A stretch of 42,945 nt of DNA from assembly GCA_027451445.1 (NCBI GenBank), contig DAIDJG010000350.1:1-42945 (forward strand). The letters run 5' to 3'. This document shows positions 13,591 through 22,556 of this stretch, in pieces. The translations under genes were made by a program, and so were the position numbers. This DNA is from Singulisphaera sp. GTDB taxonomy: Bacteria > Planctomycetota > Planctomycetia > Isosphaerales > Isosphaeraceae. The notes below the pieces were generated by a model. That model had not been told where the DNA came from, made no database searches, and saw only the letters and a list, made by a program, of their open reading frames with translations. Position 1 is the stretch's first letter, and every line of letters starts with the position of its first letter.

Positions 13591-16425
13591 ATGTCGAGGC
13601 TCACGATCCTGGCGGTCCTGGTCGCCGCGATTCCGGCCCAAGGGGCCGGCAGCGACTCGGCGCCGGATTACGGGAAGCAAGTCGCTCCCATCCTTAAGAA
13701 ATACTGCGCGGGCTGCCATAACGACGAAGACCGCGAGGGGAAGTTCTCGCTCGAGAGCTATGGGTCGCTACAGAAAGGGACCGCTCACGGTCCCGCACTT
13801 TTGCCCGGCGATCCCCAGGGGAGCCGGATGATCCGTGTTTTGACCGGCGCGGCGAAGCCGATGATGCCCCCGAAGGATGAACCGCGACCCGACAAGGAGG
13901 AGATTGCGCTCCTCCAATCGTGGATCGAGTTGGGTGCGCGCGGTCCGCAGGGCCAGGAGCCGGACCGTTTGACCCTGATCGTTCCGAAGGTCCCCACACA
14001 AACCAAGGCCCGTCCGATCGTGGCGATGGACGCCACGCGCGATGGCAAGTGGCTGGCCGTGGCACGTGGCAGCGAGGTGGGCCTCTACAAGGGGACCGGC
14101 TCGCACGACGGGGCGCCGGAGAGGACGGTGGGAAGCTTCCCGGGCAAGGTCACGGCCGTCCATTTCACGACGGATGGAAAGCGCCTGGTGACCGCATCGG
14201 GAGTCGCAGGTCTGGGTGGCGTTGCCGCGATCTGGAACATTGCCGATGGCGCACTCATCAAGCGATTCGATGGTCATCGAGACATCCTCTACGACGCTGA
14301 GCTCTCTCCCGACGGTAAGCATCTCGCGACGTGCAGCTACGACAAGATGATCACGGTGTGGGATGTTGAATCCGGCAAACCTTTGCGCACGCTGGAGGGT
14401 CACACGGGCGCCGTGTACGACGTGGCGTTCAGTCCGGACAGCCGCTTCCTTGTGAGTGCGAGTGCGGACGACACGTGCAAGGTCTGGCGCGTCGACGACG
14501 GCCAGCGCATGGATACATTGCCGCAGCCGCTCAAGGCGGAATACACCTGCACGTTTAGCCCCGATGGCCGCTTTATTGTTGCCGCTGGGGCTGACAACAA
14601 CATTCGCGTCTGGCGGTTCATCTCGCGCGACAAGCCCGAGATCAACCCGATGGAGCTCGCCCGTTTCGCCCACGAAGGGGCCATCGTACGGATTGCCTTC
14701 ACACCGGACGGAACCAGGCTGGTCTCGCTGGCGGAGGATCGCACGGTCAAGGTCTGGCGCACGAGCGACTACACCGAGCTCCAACTCTGGGACAACCAGC
14801 CGGATGTCGCATCGGCCCTCGCGTTTGCCGCGGATGGTTCTTCGTTCGAGGTCGGTCGACTGGACGGTTCGCTAGCGTCGCTCGTGATCCCCGCCGGAGC
14901 GCCTGTGGACGCGAAAGCTGCGCAGGTTCGAACCGAGCCGGCACAAATGCCGGCGTCGAGCGCGGCCCACGAGAGCGCGGAGCACGAGCCGAACAACGCC
15001 GTTGCCCAGGCGAACACACTAACACTCCCCGCCCGCGTGACGGGAGCGATCGATGGGGCGGCTGGCCAGGTTGACACCGACTTCTTCCGCTTCGCGGCCA
15101 AGGCCGGCGAGCAGTGGGTGTTCGAGGTAAACGGGGCCCGAGCGGGGTCGAAACTCGACTCGTTCCTCGAAATCCTCGACTCCCATGGCGAACGCATTCC
15201 TCGTGTGCTGTTGCAGGCGGTCCGCGACTCTTACTTCACGTTCCGCGGCAAGAGCGACAATGAGGTCGACGACTTTCGCGTCTTCAACTGGGAAGAAATG
15301 CGGATCAACGACTACCTTTATGCCAATGGCGAGGTCGTGAAGTTCTGGCTCTTCCCGCGCGGGCCGGACTCCGGGTTCCAGGTCTATCCCGGCCAGGGGA
15401 CTCGCTGGGGCTACTTCGACACGACACCCCTCGCACACGCCCTGGGCGAGCCGTGCTACATCGTCCAGCCTCACCCGCCGGGGACGAAGCTCGTGCCCAA
15501 TGGGCTGCCGCAGTTCTTGCTCTACTACGAGAATGACGACGACGCGCATCGGGAGCTCGGCAAAGACTCGCGCCTCTATTTCACAGTGCCGGCGGACGGC
15601 GAGTACGTGGTGAAGCTCAAAGACGTGCGCGGACTCCAAGGGCCTGACTTTCGCTATACCCTCGCCATTCGCGAGCGCCGTCCTGATTTCAAGGTAACGC
15701 TCAGTGGTGGCGACCCGAAGGTCGGGGCGGGGGGCGCCAAGGAATTCAAAGTGCACGCAGACCGGATTGATGGCTTCGACGGTCCAATTCGCGTCGACAT
15801 CGCAGGCGTTCCGCCCGGTTTCAGCGTGACCACTCCTCTGGTCATCGAAGCCGGACAACTCGACGCACTCGGGGTCATCGCGGCCGACGCATCGGCTCCG
15901 GCACCGAAAGCCGACGAGGCGAAAGCCACGACGGTGAAAGCGACGGCCAGCGTTGGCGATCATGAGGTGACTCACCCCGTGAACAACCTGGGAGTCATTC
16001 AACTTGCGGCTGCGCCGAAGCTGCGCGTGACGATCGTCCCCGCGGAAGGCGGGCCGCGTCCGCTCAACCCGTCCGGTCCCGAACCGCTGGAATTTGCGAT
16101 CGAGCCAGGGCAGACGATCATGTTGGCCGTCAAGGTGGAGCGCAACGGCTTCACGGGACAGGCCCCGTTCGGTAAGGAAGGGTCGGGCCGCAATTTGCCG
16201 TTCGGTGTCATCGTTGACAACCTCGGACTCAACGGCCTCTTGGTCCTTGAGAACCAGCAAGAGCGCACGTTCTTCCTCACGGCGGATCGCCAGACGCCGG
16301 AACAGGTTCGCCCTTTCCACCTGATGACGACCGCCGAGGGGGGCCAGTCGAGCCGACCAGTGATGCTGCGCGTTCGGAAGTCACGCGTTGAGGCCGCTGC
16401 GGTCTCCGCGTTGAATCAGCGCTGA
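13591..16425 (+). CDS. Secreted cytochrome c-type domain protein with WD40 propeller and pre-peptidase-like domain
   Basis: A 944-residue protein whose ATG follows GAGGGAGAG. A signal peptide (about 1-18) precedes a planctomycete cytochrome C domain with the haem motif CAGCH (Cys39, Cys42, His43). The distal PMMPPKDEPRP could supply a methionine ligand. Residues about 145-440 are WD40 repeats, for example HTGAVYDVAFSPDSRFLVSA followed by DDTCKVWRV, with at least five clear blades. Residues about 465-560 read as a pre-peptidase C-terminal domain (AEHEPNNAVAQANTL and DTDFFRFAAKAGEQWVFEV). The remainder is beta-rich with further Ig-like character. It should act in the periplasm as a haem protein with a protein-interaction platform. 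It lies downstream of the DUF1501/1549 pair but is separated by the repeat element. Confidence 0.92.
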   Translation: MSRLTILAVLVAAIPAQGAGSDSAPDYGKQVAPILKKYCAGCHNDEDREGKFSLESYGSLQKGTAHGPALLPGDPQGSRMIRVLTGAAKPMMPPKDEPRPDKEEIALLQSWIELGARGPQGQEPDRLTLIVPKVPTQTKARPIVAMDATRDGKWLAVARGSEVGLYKGTGSHDGAPERTVGSFPGKVTAVHFTTDGKRLVTASGVAGLGGVAAIWNIADGALIKRFDGHRDILYDAELSPDGKHLATCSYDKMITVWDVESGKPLRTLEGHTGAVYDVAFSPDSRFLVSASADDTCKVWRVDDGQRMDTLPQPLKAEYTCTFSPDGRFIVAAGADNNIRVWRFISRDKPEINPMELARFAHEGAIVRIAFTPDGTRLVSLAEDRTVKVWRTSDYTELQLWDNQPDVASALAFAADGSSFEVGRLDGSLASLVIPAGAPVDAKAAQVRTEPAQMPASSAAHESAEHEPNNAVAQANTLTLPARVTGAIDGAAGQVDTDFFRFAAKAGEQWVFEVNGARAGSKLDSFLEILDSHGERIPRVLLQAVRDSYFTFRGKSDNEVDDFRVFNWEEMRINDYLYANGEVVKFWLFPRGPDSGFQVYPGQGTRWGYFDTTPLAHALGEPCYIVQPHPPGTKLVPNGLPQFLLYYENDDDAHRELGKDSRLYFTVPADGEYVVKLKDVRGLQGPDFRYTLAIRERRPDFKVTLSGGDPKVGAGGAKEFKVHADRIDGFDGPIRVDIAGVPPGFSVTTPLVIEAGQLDALGVIAADASAPAPKADEAKATTVKATASVGDHEVTHPVNNLGVIQLAAAPKLRVTIVPAEGGPRPLNPSGPEPLEFAIEPGQTIMLAVKVERNGFTGQAPFGKEGSGRNLPFGVIVDNLGLNGLLVLENQQERTFFLTADRQTPEQVRPFHLMTTAEGGQSSRPVMLRVRKSRVEAAAVSALNQR

Positions 16426-16489
16426 CTGAACACCGACACAGGATCGACTCCGTCCGCAATGCCCAAACCTGGATCGAGGACGATACAGC

Positions 16490-18241
16490 ATGAGAACGAC
16501 CGCGATCGCGAGCGTCGCACTCGCCCTCTTTGTTGGGCTAGGCGCCCCTGCCCTTTCCGCGGATCAGCCCGCGGACCTGGTCGTCGTCAATGGCGCGGTG
16601 TGGACGGGCGACGTGAAATCGCCGACGGCGGAAGCATTGGCGATTCGAGACGGTGTGTTCGTCCGAGTCGGCTCGAATGCGGATGTTCGCAAGCTCGTCG
16701 GTGAGCGCACGCGCGTGATCGACGCGGGTGCGAAGCGTGTGGTTCCCGGTCTGATCGAGAGCCACGTCCATGCCACGGGCGCAGCGAGGGGCGAGGTGAT
16801 CCAGCCATTCGTGCAGCTCGGGTCGGTCGCGGAGATGCAAGATTGGGTTCGGAAGCAGGCCGCGTCGGTCCCGGAGGGATCGTGGATTCAGCTCCCCAGG
16901 GCGGACCTGACGCGGATCCGTGAGCGTCGACTTCCGACGCGCGAGGAGCTCGACCAGGCCGCTCCCAAACATCCCGTGTTGTTCAACTGGCAATATGCAC
17001 GCCGGCAGATTCAGATCTTGAACACCGAGGCCCTGCGCGTCGCGGGGATCACCCGCGACACGCCGGATCCGCCAGGCGGCAAGATCTTCAAAGGATCGGA
17101 TGGCGAACCGACCGGGCGTCTTGAAGATGCAGGCGTTTTGGTCTCGAAGCACCTGCCCGCCCGGCAAGTGTCGGACGAGGAGTATCTGCGATCGCTGGAG
17201 ACCCTCCTGCATCGCTACAACGCCATCGGAATCACGAGCATCTTTGAGCGTAACTCGAACGTCGACGGCTTCCGAGCGTACGAAGCCCTGAAGAAGCAGG
17301 GCAGGCTCCCGGTCCGTGTGACGGTCACGATCGGCTTGCAGTCCGACGGCACGGTGGAGGGAACCGAGAAATTCATCAAAGCGCTTCCGTTCCGTTTCGG
17401 GGACGGCGACGAGTGGGTTCGCGTGGGTCCGCTCAAGATCGGCGTCGATGGCGGAATCCTGTACGGTACCGCGTACATGCGCGACCCCTACGGTCCCAAG
17501 GCCGCGTCGTTCTATGGTTTCGCGGACGCGGACTACCGAGGGACGTTGAGCCTGACCCCCGACAAGGTGAAAAACATGATCCGCACCGGCCACAAGTTGG
17601 GATGGCAGATGTCCTCTCACGTGACCGGAGACGCCGGGGTGGATGTCGTGCTCGATGCGGTCGAAGCCGCAAACGGCGACCAGCCGATCCGCGACCGCCG
17701 TTACACGCTGATCCACGCCTACTTTCCTCGTCCGGACGCGATCCGCCGCGCCGCTGCGCTGGGGGTTTGCGTCGATACACAGCCGGCCTGGTACTACAAG
17801 GACGGGGACGCCTTGGCTCCCGTGCTTGGTGAGGATCGGATGTCCGTCTTCATCGGGGTCGCCGACTGGCTGCGCGGTGGAGTCAAAACGGCGATCAATT
17901 CGGATCATATGAACGGTTTTGATCCCAACACCTCACTCAATCCTTACAACCCGTTCCTCGCGATGGGCACGGCCGTGACCCGCAAGACCGAGCAGGGACA
18001 GGTCTTCGGTTCCCAGCAGCGCATCTCGCGCGAGACGGCGTTGCGTCTGGTCACGAGCGACGCCGCTTACCTCAGCTTCGACGAATCGCGTAAGGGCTCA
18101 ATCGAGGTCGGGAAACTGGGCGACCTTGCGGTGCTCGAGCAGGATCTGCTTACCTGTGATCCCGATCACATCAAGAACATCCGGGTGGCCCTCACGGTCG
18201 TCGGGGGCAAGGTCGTCTACCAGGCGCAGCCCACACCCTGA
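16490..18241 (+). CDS. Exported amidohydrolase (YtcJ-like, amidohydrolase_3)
   Basis: A 583-residue protein starting at ATG 16490 with a signal peptide (about 1-24, ending APALSA), so export is likely although most relatives are cytoplasmic. The small beta domain (about 29-85) leads into the metal-binding strand PGLIESHVHATG, with His92 and His94. Further candidate metal or catalytic residues are the His in MSSHVTGDAG, the His in LIHAYFP and the Asp in NSDHM near the C-terminal third. The C-terminal strand IEVGKLGDLAVLEQDLL is the typical closing segment of the family. Members hydrolyse amide or ester bonds in varied small molecules; the substrate cannot be predicted. It follows the cytochrome-WD40 gene by 64 bases and is probably in the same transcript. 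Confidence 0.92.
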   Translation: MRTTAIASVALALFVGLGAPALSADQPADLVVVNGAVWTGDVKSPTAEALAIRDGVFVRVGSNADVRKLVGERTRVIDAGAKRVVPGLIESHVHATGAARGEVIQPFVQLGSVAEMQDWVRKQAASVPEGSWIQLPRADLTRIRERRLPTREELDQAAPKHPVLFNWQYARRQIQILNTEALRVAGITRDTPDPPGGKIFKGSDGEPTGRLEDAGVLVSKHLPARQVSDEEYLRSLETLLHRYNAIGITSIFERNSNVDGFRAYEALKKQGRLPVRVTVTIGLQSDGTVEGTEKFIKALPFRFGDGDEWVRVGPLKIGVDGGILYGTAYMRDPYGPKAASFYGFADADYRGTLSLTPDKVKNMIRTGHKLGWQMSSHVTGDAGVDVVLDAVEAANGDQPIRDRRYTLIHAYFPRPDAIRRAAALGVCVDTQPAWYYKDGDALAPVLGEDRMSVFIGVADWLRGGVKTAINSDHMNGFDPNTSLNPYNPFLAMGTAVTRKTEQGQVFGSQQRISRETALRLVTSDAAYLSFDESRKGSIEVGKLGDLAVLEQDLLTCDPDHIKNIRVALTVVGGKVVYQAQPTP

Positions 18242-18785
18242 TGGTGGGTCTTGCCCCGATGATGGCAACCGTGATCGTGCGAATCTGCTTGCCCGCAACT
18301 GGGAGTGTTCCGTCACCCGTGCACTCGGCTCACCTCGTCAGTGAGCGGTGGCACGCTGTTTTGCGAATCGGCCTTCCCTCACTCTCATTCTTTAGAACGT
18401 CATGCCATTGGTCAAGCGACGATAGAAATTCTCGCCTGAACATCAACTGGCGTAACGACAGACCGAAGTCTTTGTGGGCCTCAAATGCCCCCTCGACGGA
18501 CTGTCCTGACCGTATCGGAATTGGCTCGAGCGCGACGGCAACGGCCGCGGGTGGCATCGCGTTTGCCTCAAAGGTCTAACAGCACCTCACGCCTCGCTGG
18601 CGGACGTCAGTCCTCGCCCGAACCCGCGATGCGCCCTTGCGCAAGCGCGAACGATCGGTTCGTGCTTGCGAAGGAGTAAGTCGCGATCGGGATGCGAAGC
18701 TGGGTGACCGTGTGCGCTTCGTTTGTGAGCCGCCGTTTGCTCGGCGGTGTTCAGACAGATTCGAAGTCTCACAGTAAGGAGTTTG
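18242..18785. other. Gap without a convincing gene
   Basis: About 540 bases. Short open frames exist on both strands (for example 18330-18557 minus) but none has a ribosome site or a recognisable domain. A small perfect hairpin, CCGCCG (18730-18735) pairing with CGGCGG (18742-18747), lies about 40 bases before the next gene's start and may sit in its leader. Confidence 0.4.
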
Positions 18786-19145
18786 ATGATGCGAGTTGCA
18801 AAGGCATGGGTATTCGGTGCGGTCCTGATGGCGATGGGGGCTGTGACGGTGTTGAACAGCACGCCGTCGAGCTTTGCTCAGACGCCGAGGCAGGAGCGCA
18901 GGGCTGAGAAGGCCTACTGGCGTTTCCACGACGGGCGCTGGAATTACTGGGATCCGGTCGATAGCCGTTGGTATTACACGAACGGCACGAACTGGTTCTA
19001 CTACGGCAACAATGCCTGGAACGTGTACCGCTTTGACAAGAACTTCGGCCGCGACGCATTCGAGCGGGGTTCGTATGTCGTTCCGGCCCCGAACGCGACG
19101 ATTGCCGTGCCGACGCATGGCGTGTACGTTCCGCCGTTGCGGTGA
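18786..19145 (+). CDS. Small exported Trp/Tyr-rich protein
   Basis: A 119-residue protein starting at one of two consecutive ATGs (18786 or 18789). AAGGAG at 18776-18781 gives better spacing to the second. A signal peptide covers about residues 1-31, ending SSFAQ. The mature chain is dominated by aromatic residues between about 44 and 82: AYWRFHDGRWNYWDPVDSRW followed by YYTNGTNWFYYG. The rest is a Pro/Val-rich tail (VVPAPNATIAVPTHGVYVPP). It is reminiscent of short repeats in cell-surface proteins that bind glycans, but no specific family is recognised. It stands alone on the plus strand and converges on the TPR gene, with a strong hairpin between them. Confidence 0.8.
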   Translation: MMRVAKAWVFGAVLMAMGAVTVLNSTPSSFAQTPRQERRAEKAYWRFHDGRWNYWDPVDSRWYYTNGTNWFYYGNNAWNVYRFDKNFGRDAFERGSYVVPAPNATIAVPTHGVYVPPLR

Positions 19146-19294
19146 CCTCCTGCACTGAGGATGGTCGACCGATCCGGGGAAAGTGTGTGAAGAAAACTGG
19201 GATCGCATAACGCCAAGTTACCGGACATGGCTGTCGCGATCCCAAAAAGACGCGTGCAACTTGAATCTCATCGCTCAGACAGAGCGTGCGGTGT

Positions 19295-19320
19295 GCCGGG
19301 GTGATCTTACGCACCCCGGC
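19295..19320. terminator. Perfect hairpin between convergent genes
   Basis: GCCGGGGTG (19295-19303) pairs perfectly with CACCCCGGC (19312-19320) around an 8-base loop. It lies between the ends of the plus-strand Trp/Tyr-rich gene and the minus-strand TPR gene, where a bidirectional terminator would be expected. Neither side has a clear T-tract, so termination is inferred from position and stem strength. Confidence 0.45.
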
Positions 19321-19338
19321 CATGTCGCACCGACTTTG

Positions 19339-20304
19339 TCACTGAGGCGCGTGGGAATGCTTGTGCTTCTCCTGAATCGATTTCGCACGAGCGTCGTACT
19401 TCTTGGCGGCGTCGGCATGCCCCATTGTCTGGCAGCACTTCGCCATGTTCTTGCAGCAACGCGCCACGTCCGGATGGTCGGCCCCGACCGTCGATTCATA
19501 GATTGCCAACGCTCGCTTCAACAGCGGCTCCGCATCGGCGGTCTTGCCTTGCTTCGTGTAGTGATTGCCGAGGGCTTCGAGACTCGCCGCCACGTCCGGG
19601 TGGTCGGAGCCCAGCGCTTTTTTGCGGATCTCCAGCGCACGTTTCAGCAGAGGATCCGCCTCGTCATGCTTTCCCTGATCGTGATAAAGCAGGCCGAGGT
19701 TGTGGAGCGTCGGTGCGAGTTCGATCGGCTTGGTCTCCGGCGACTTTTCCCGAATGGCCAGGGCCCGCTTGTAGGCGGACTCCGCCTCGTCATTTTTGCC
19801 CAGGACGTGGTCGACGGTAGCGAGATTGTCGAGGACCGCCGCGACCTTCAGACTATCGTTCCCGGACGTTTTCTCGGTAATGGCAAGACACCGCTCGTAG
19901 AGTGGCTTCGCCTGCTCCGGTTTGCCTTCCATGTCGTAAACGCACGCCAGTGTATTCAAGCTCTTGGCCACGTCGGCGTGGTCGCCGCCGAGCGTCTTCT
20001 CCCGGATCGAGAGTGCTGACCTGGCCATAGCTTCGCCCTGGGTGGTTTTGCCCAAAGCGCAAAGCACCCACGCGAGGTGGTCGCGGGACAGCGCGAGTTT
20101 CGGGTCGTTCGCCCCGAATGCCGTCGCCTCCTTTTCCGCCGTTTGCAGCCGCGCCAGCGCGTCGCCGAGTCGGCCTTCCTGGTAGGCCTTCCAGCCGGCA
20201 TCGTGATCGGCCTGCCATTTCGTGTCTTCGGCGTACGTCGAGTCAGCGACGCCTGCCACGCCCATCACGACCACCGCCAACCAGCCGCCCATCTTGCGAA
20301 TCAT
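19339..20304 (-). CDS. Exported tetratricopeptide (kinesin-light-chain-type TPR) protein
   Basis: A 321-residue protein with a signal peptide (about 1-25, ending ADSTYAED). The rest is consecutive 42-residue TPR units of the TPR_10/TPR_12 kind, with recurring pieces such as LNTLACVYDMEGKPEQAKPL, LDNLATVDHVLGKNDEAE, LHNLGLLYHDQGKHDEADPL and LEALGNHYTKQGKTADAEPL. About seven units are visible from residue 30 to 305. The tail is Lys/His-rich (EKHKHSHAPQ), which could bind metal. TPR arrays form protein-binding superhelices; the partner is not known. It lies 75 bases downstream of the exported protein encoded at 20380-21060 and on the same strand, so it may be the last gene of that transcript. 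Confidence 0.92.
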   Translation of the reverse strand: MIRKMGGWLAVVVMGVAGVADSTYAEDTKWQADHDAGWKAYQEGRLGDALARLQTAEKEATAFGANDPKLALSRDHLAWVLCALGKTTQGEAMARSALSIREKTLGGDHADVAKSLNTLACVYDMEGKPEQAKPLYERCLAITEKTSGNDSLKVAAVLDNLATVDHVLGKNDEAESAYKRALAIREKSPETKPIELAPTLHNLGLLYHDQGKHDEADPLLKRALEIRKKALGSDHPDVAASLEALGNHYTKQGKTADAEPLLKRALAIYESTVGADHPDVARCCKNMAKCCQTMGHADAAKKYDARAKSIQEKHKHSHAPQ

Positions 20305-20379
20305 CGAAGTATCCTTGTATCAATTTCCGTCGAAATAAGCTCGGGGATGTTGTACGTCACCGCTCCCGGCGACTGGGAT

Positions 20380-21060
20380 TCAATCCAAGGGACGCAGCCA
20401 GGGCTTGGCGAGCGGCGATTCACGACCGGTGGACCAATCGCGGTAGCCGGGTCCGACGGTCATGCCTCCTGGTCCGAACATGCCGGGAATGGAGCTCATG
20501 TAACTGTGGTTCCCCGTTGAAGTGGAATTCGTTCCCGAGCTCGTGTGCTCGTAGTAGCCGTAGCCTTCGTAACCGAGGCCGTAGACGTAGCGCGGGACCG
20601 AGGGGCTTCCGCCTTGCGGAGGCGCCGGCGTCGAGACGAGCTCCAGGGGTGTGGTGAAGCTGGCCGTGGACTCAGAGGAATCGGCAAGACCGCTGATCTC
20701 GAAAGTCACGGTACCGCCGGTCGATGGAGCTTTCTCCAGACCGATGCCGACGTCGAGATACCCATTCTCTGCGCGAAGTGGGCGCGAGAACCAGGGCTTG
20801 GACGAATTGGGGTGGTAGAAGGTGGCGGTCCCAGTGAGCCGTGCGGTATTCAGGGCTGCCCCGGCCTTGTCCTGAACGAAAACCCTCACCCCTGTCGGAT
20901 AAACGAACACCTCGAACTGGTGCTGCGCCGTCTTCGCCAGATGCCCGCCCCGCGCGGACTTGACCGATTGGACGGCCTCCTGAGCGTCGATGCGGCCAAC
21001 GGCCCAAAGACTGGTCGCGACCATGGCCGCGAGCGCAAGAAAACCGAATACCCGTCGCAT
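20380..21060 (-). CDS. Exported protein, paralogue of the neighbouring YHS-like-domain protein
   Basis: The start at 21060 is preceded by GAGG close to the ATG; upstream frame extension lacks protein character. The 226-residue product has a signal peptide ending GRIDA (about residue 26). Residues about 37-150 share a domain with the product of 21760-22473: GGHLAKTAQHQFEVFVYP here against GGTLEKTQHHQFEVVFTE there, and an identical LTGTATFYHPNS. The shared region ends with a beta strand rich in Ser/Thr. The C-terminal 75 residues differ: a Gly/Tyr/Ser-rich segment (VYGLGYEGYGYYEHTSSG) and no Cys motif. The family function is unknown; its placement beside a metal-efflux operon suggests a periplasmic role linked to metal. 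Confidence 0.8.
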   Translation of the reverse strand: MRRVFGFLALAAMVATSLWAVGRIDAQEAVQSVKSARGGHLAKTAQHQFEVFVYPTGVRVFVQDKAGAALNTARLTGTATFYHPNSSKPWFSRPLRAENGYLDVGIGLEKAPSTGGTVTFEISGLADSSESTASFTTPLELVSTPAPPQGGSPSVPRYVYGLGYEGYGYYEHTSSGTNSTSTGNHSYMSSIPGMFGPGGMTVGPGYRDWSTGRESPLAKPWLRPLD

Positions 21061-21273
21061 TGTCCTCACCTCACTTTGTTGGGAAAATGTTCCGTTTCGT
21101 TCCCAGTGCGAAGGTGAGCCCTCCATCGCGGGCCGGGGACAAAACCCTACCGACTTTTGACCGCCCAAGGCGGATTCGGCTGTTGCAGAATCGAATCACG
21201 AGTCATCAGAAGTGCCCCTGGCCGTTGCCAGCCGAGATCGGCCGCCGAACGGTCTGTCGTGATGAGGCGCAAC

Positions 21274-21316
21274 AAAAAACCCCGCCGGCGTGATGAGTTA
21301 CATCACACAGCGGGGC
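21274..21316 (-). terminator. Intrinsic terminator (minus strand)
   Basis: Read on the minus strand, GCCCCGC pairs with GCGGGG, and an inner GTGATG pairs with CATCAC around the loop TAACT. Six T residues follow directly (21279 down to 21274). On the plus strand the hairpin is not followed by T residues, so it acts on minus-strand transcription. It lies about 215 bases upstream of the start at 21060. Confidence 0.8.
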
Positions 21317-21356
21317 CGTCATTGCCGTCCTCTTGCCCGTCGTGAGTCAGAGGGAT
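21274..21356 (-). ncRNA. Candidate small RNA or attenuated leader
   Basis: Defined only by the promoter at 21363-21392 and the intrinsic terminator at 21274-21316, this would be a transcript of about 83 nucleotides. It contains no obvious open frame with a ribosome site. Two readings are possible: a free-standing small RNA, or the 5' part of the leader of the exported-protein gene beginning at 21060, with the hairpin acting as an attenuator. No known RNA family was recognised. Confidence 0.35.
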
Positions 21357-21362
21357 GGAAAA

Positions 21363-21392
21363 AGGATAGGTAGTCATGAACCGTGATGTCAA
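21363..21392 (-). promoter_or_regulatory. Sigma-70-like promoter (minus strand)
   Basis: A perfect -35 hexamer TTGACA (21392-21387) is followed after 18 bases by TATCCT (21368-21363), matching the -10 consensus at four of six. Transcription would begin near 21356 and meet the terminator at 21316-21274 after about 80 bases. It may drive a small RNA or an attenuated leader of the gene at 20380-21060. Confidence 0.5.
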
Positions 21393-21759
21393 GACCACAC
21401 ACGGATATTTTTTCGTGCTCGGGATCAAATTCGTCGTGGAGTCTGGATGGCGCATGATTACACCGAGCGGAGTTCCGACGTTGCCTCGTCGTCGCGTGAG
21501 TTTGACGGACCGGTAGAATGGCAATGTGCCAATGCGACGGGGCCACGTTCACTAATGGATCACGGCTGCTTGACTCCGGCACGGTCCGCCGCCCGCCTGA
21601 CCTGGGCCGGCCCCGATGGATTCCGTCCGCCGCGGGGCTCAAGATCGCGACGGCGGTCCCACCGAGGTTTCACCAGGGGACGGGCGGCGGGCCGTGCCGG
21701 AGTCACATTCCTTATCTCGCCTCGGCGCTTGAGCTCGCGAGCACTCGGGGGAGATCCCT

Positions 21760-22473
21760 TTACTCGTTCTTGGGTGCTGCCGGGGCTGTGGGTTTGCCGA
21801 AGTATCGGTCCGGGTCGGCCGTGACTGCCCTCAGGCACGACTGACAGCAGAGGAAGACGCTTCGCTCGCCGCGCGTGACCTTGATCGGCGTTCCCATGGA
21901 GCCAAGAGACCCACCGCTGACCTTGCACACGCGCTGCGCACTAATGGCAGCTTGGTCAGCACGCGTGGCCCGCGCATAGGTAATCGCCGCGGGAGCCGGC
22001 CGCACGGCAGGCGGTGGCGCCTGAGCGAGGGTAAAGGGCACGGTGAACGACACATCGGGCTCCGTCGATTCCGCCAGGTCCTTGATCTGAAAGGTGACTT
22101 TCGCACCGGTGATCGGGACCTTGCTCAGACCGACCCGCACGCCGAGCGCAGGGGACGCTTGGCCGGGAGTCGCGGGTGCAGGCTGAAGCGGGCGATTGAA
22201 CCACGGATCGGGCGAGTTGGGGTGATAGAACGTCGCCGTCCCTGTGAGTTTGGAGGCGTCAAGCGGTTTGCCGTCGATCGTGAACGGATAGACGTTGAGA
22301 CCATGCTCGGTGAAAACGACTTCGAATTGATGATGTTGAGTCTTCTCGAGCGTTCCGCCATGCGCTGCGGCTGGTCGCAGCGGATCGGCAAACGCCGTTG
22401 TCGGTACGGCGGATCCGAGCCCGAGCGACGAAACGATGCCACAGGCAACGATGTGCGTCTTCACGAAATTCAT
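21760..22473 (-). CDS. Exported protein with C-terminal YHS/TRASH-like Cys module
   Basis: The ATG at 22473 gives 237 residues and a signal peptide ending TTAFA; an ATG 24 bases upstream is also possible. Residues about 36-165 form the domain shared with the product of 20380-21060 (GGTLEKTQHHQFEVV, LTGTATFYHPNS, PWFNRPL). A Pro/Ala linker leads to a Cys module at about 185-230: VCKVSGGSLGSMGTPIKV, then VFLCCQSCLRAV and PDRYFGK. The same pattern, C-x-V-...-LGSMG-...-CC-x2-C-...-P-x-x-Y, occurs twice in the adaptor of this operon. It resembles YHS/TRASH metal-binding domains. The start follows the pump gene's stop codon by 84 bases. A periplasmic metal chaperone or sensor role is an inference. 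Confidence 0.85.
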   Translation of the reverse strand: MNFVKTHIVACGIVSSLGLGSAVPTTAFADPLRPAAAHGGTLEKTQHHQFEVVFTEHGLNVYPFTIDGKPLDASKLTGTATFYHPNSPDPWFNRPLQPAPATPGQASPALGVRVGLSKVPITGAKVTFQIKDLAESTEPDVSFTVPFTLAQAPPPAVRPAPAAITYARATRADQAAISAQRVCKVSGGSLGSMGTPIKVTRGERSVFLCCQSCLRAVTADPDRYFGKPTAPAAPKNE

Positions 22474-22556
22474 CACTTGTGCCAAACTCCCATGCAAAGG
22501 CCAGAGTCGGGTCGCCCGAGACGTTCGGGTGCCTGGTCAAAGTTGACGTCAGTGAA

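Larger units (their letters stand above)
21061..21759. other. 700-base gap with a promoter/terminator pair but no convincing protein gene
   Basis: Between the two paralogous exported-protein genes (both minus strand). Open frames exist but none carries a ribosome site or domain. The stretch contains a sigma-70-like promoter (21363-21392) and a strong intrinsic terminator (21274-21316), both on the minus strand and described separately. Bases 21400-21759 show nothing else recognisable. Confidence 0.5.

Noticed and set aside
13122-13697. Open frames across the nested repeat element as a transposase gene
   Set aside because: They are translations of inverted repeats and lack any transposase motif.
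16538-17908. 456-codon minus-strand open frame
   Set aside because: Antisense shadow of the amidohydrolase, which has intact metal-binding motifs.
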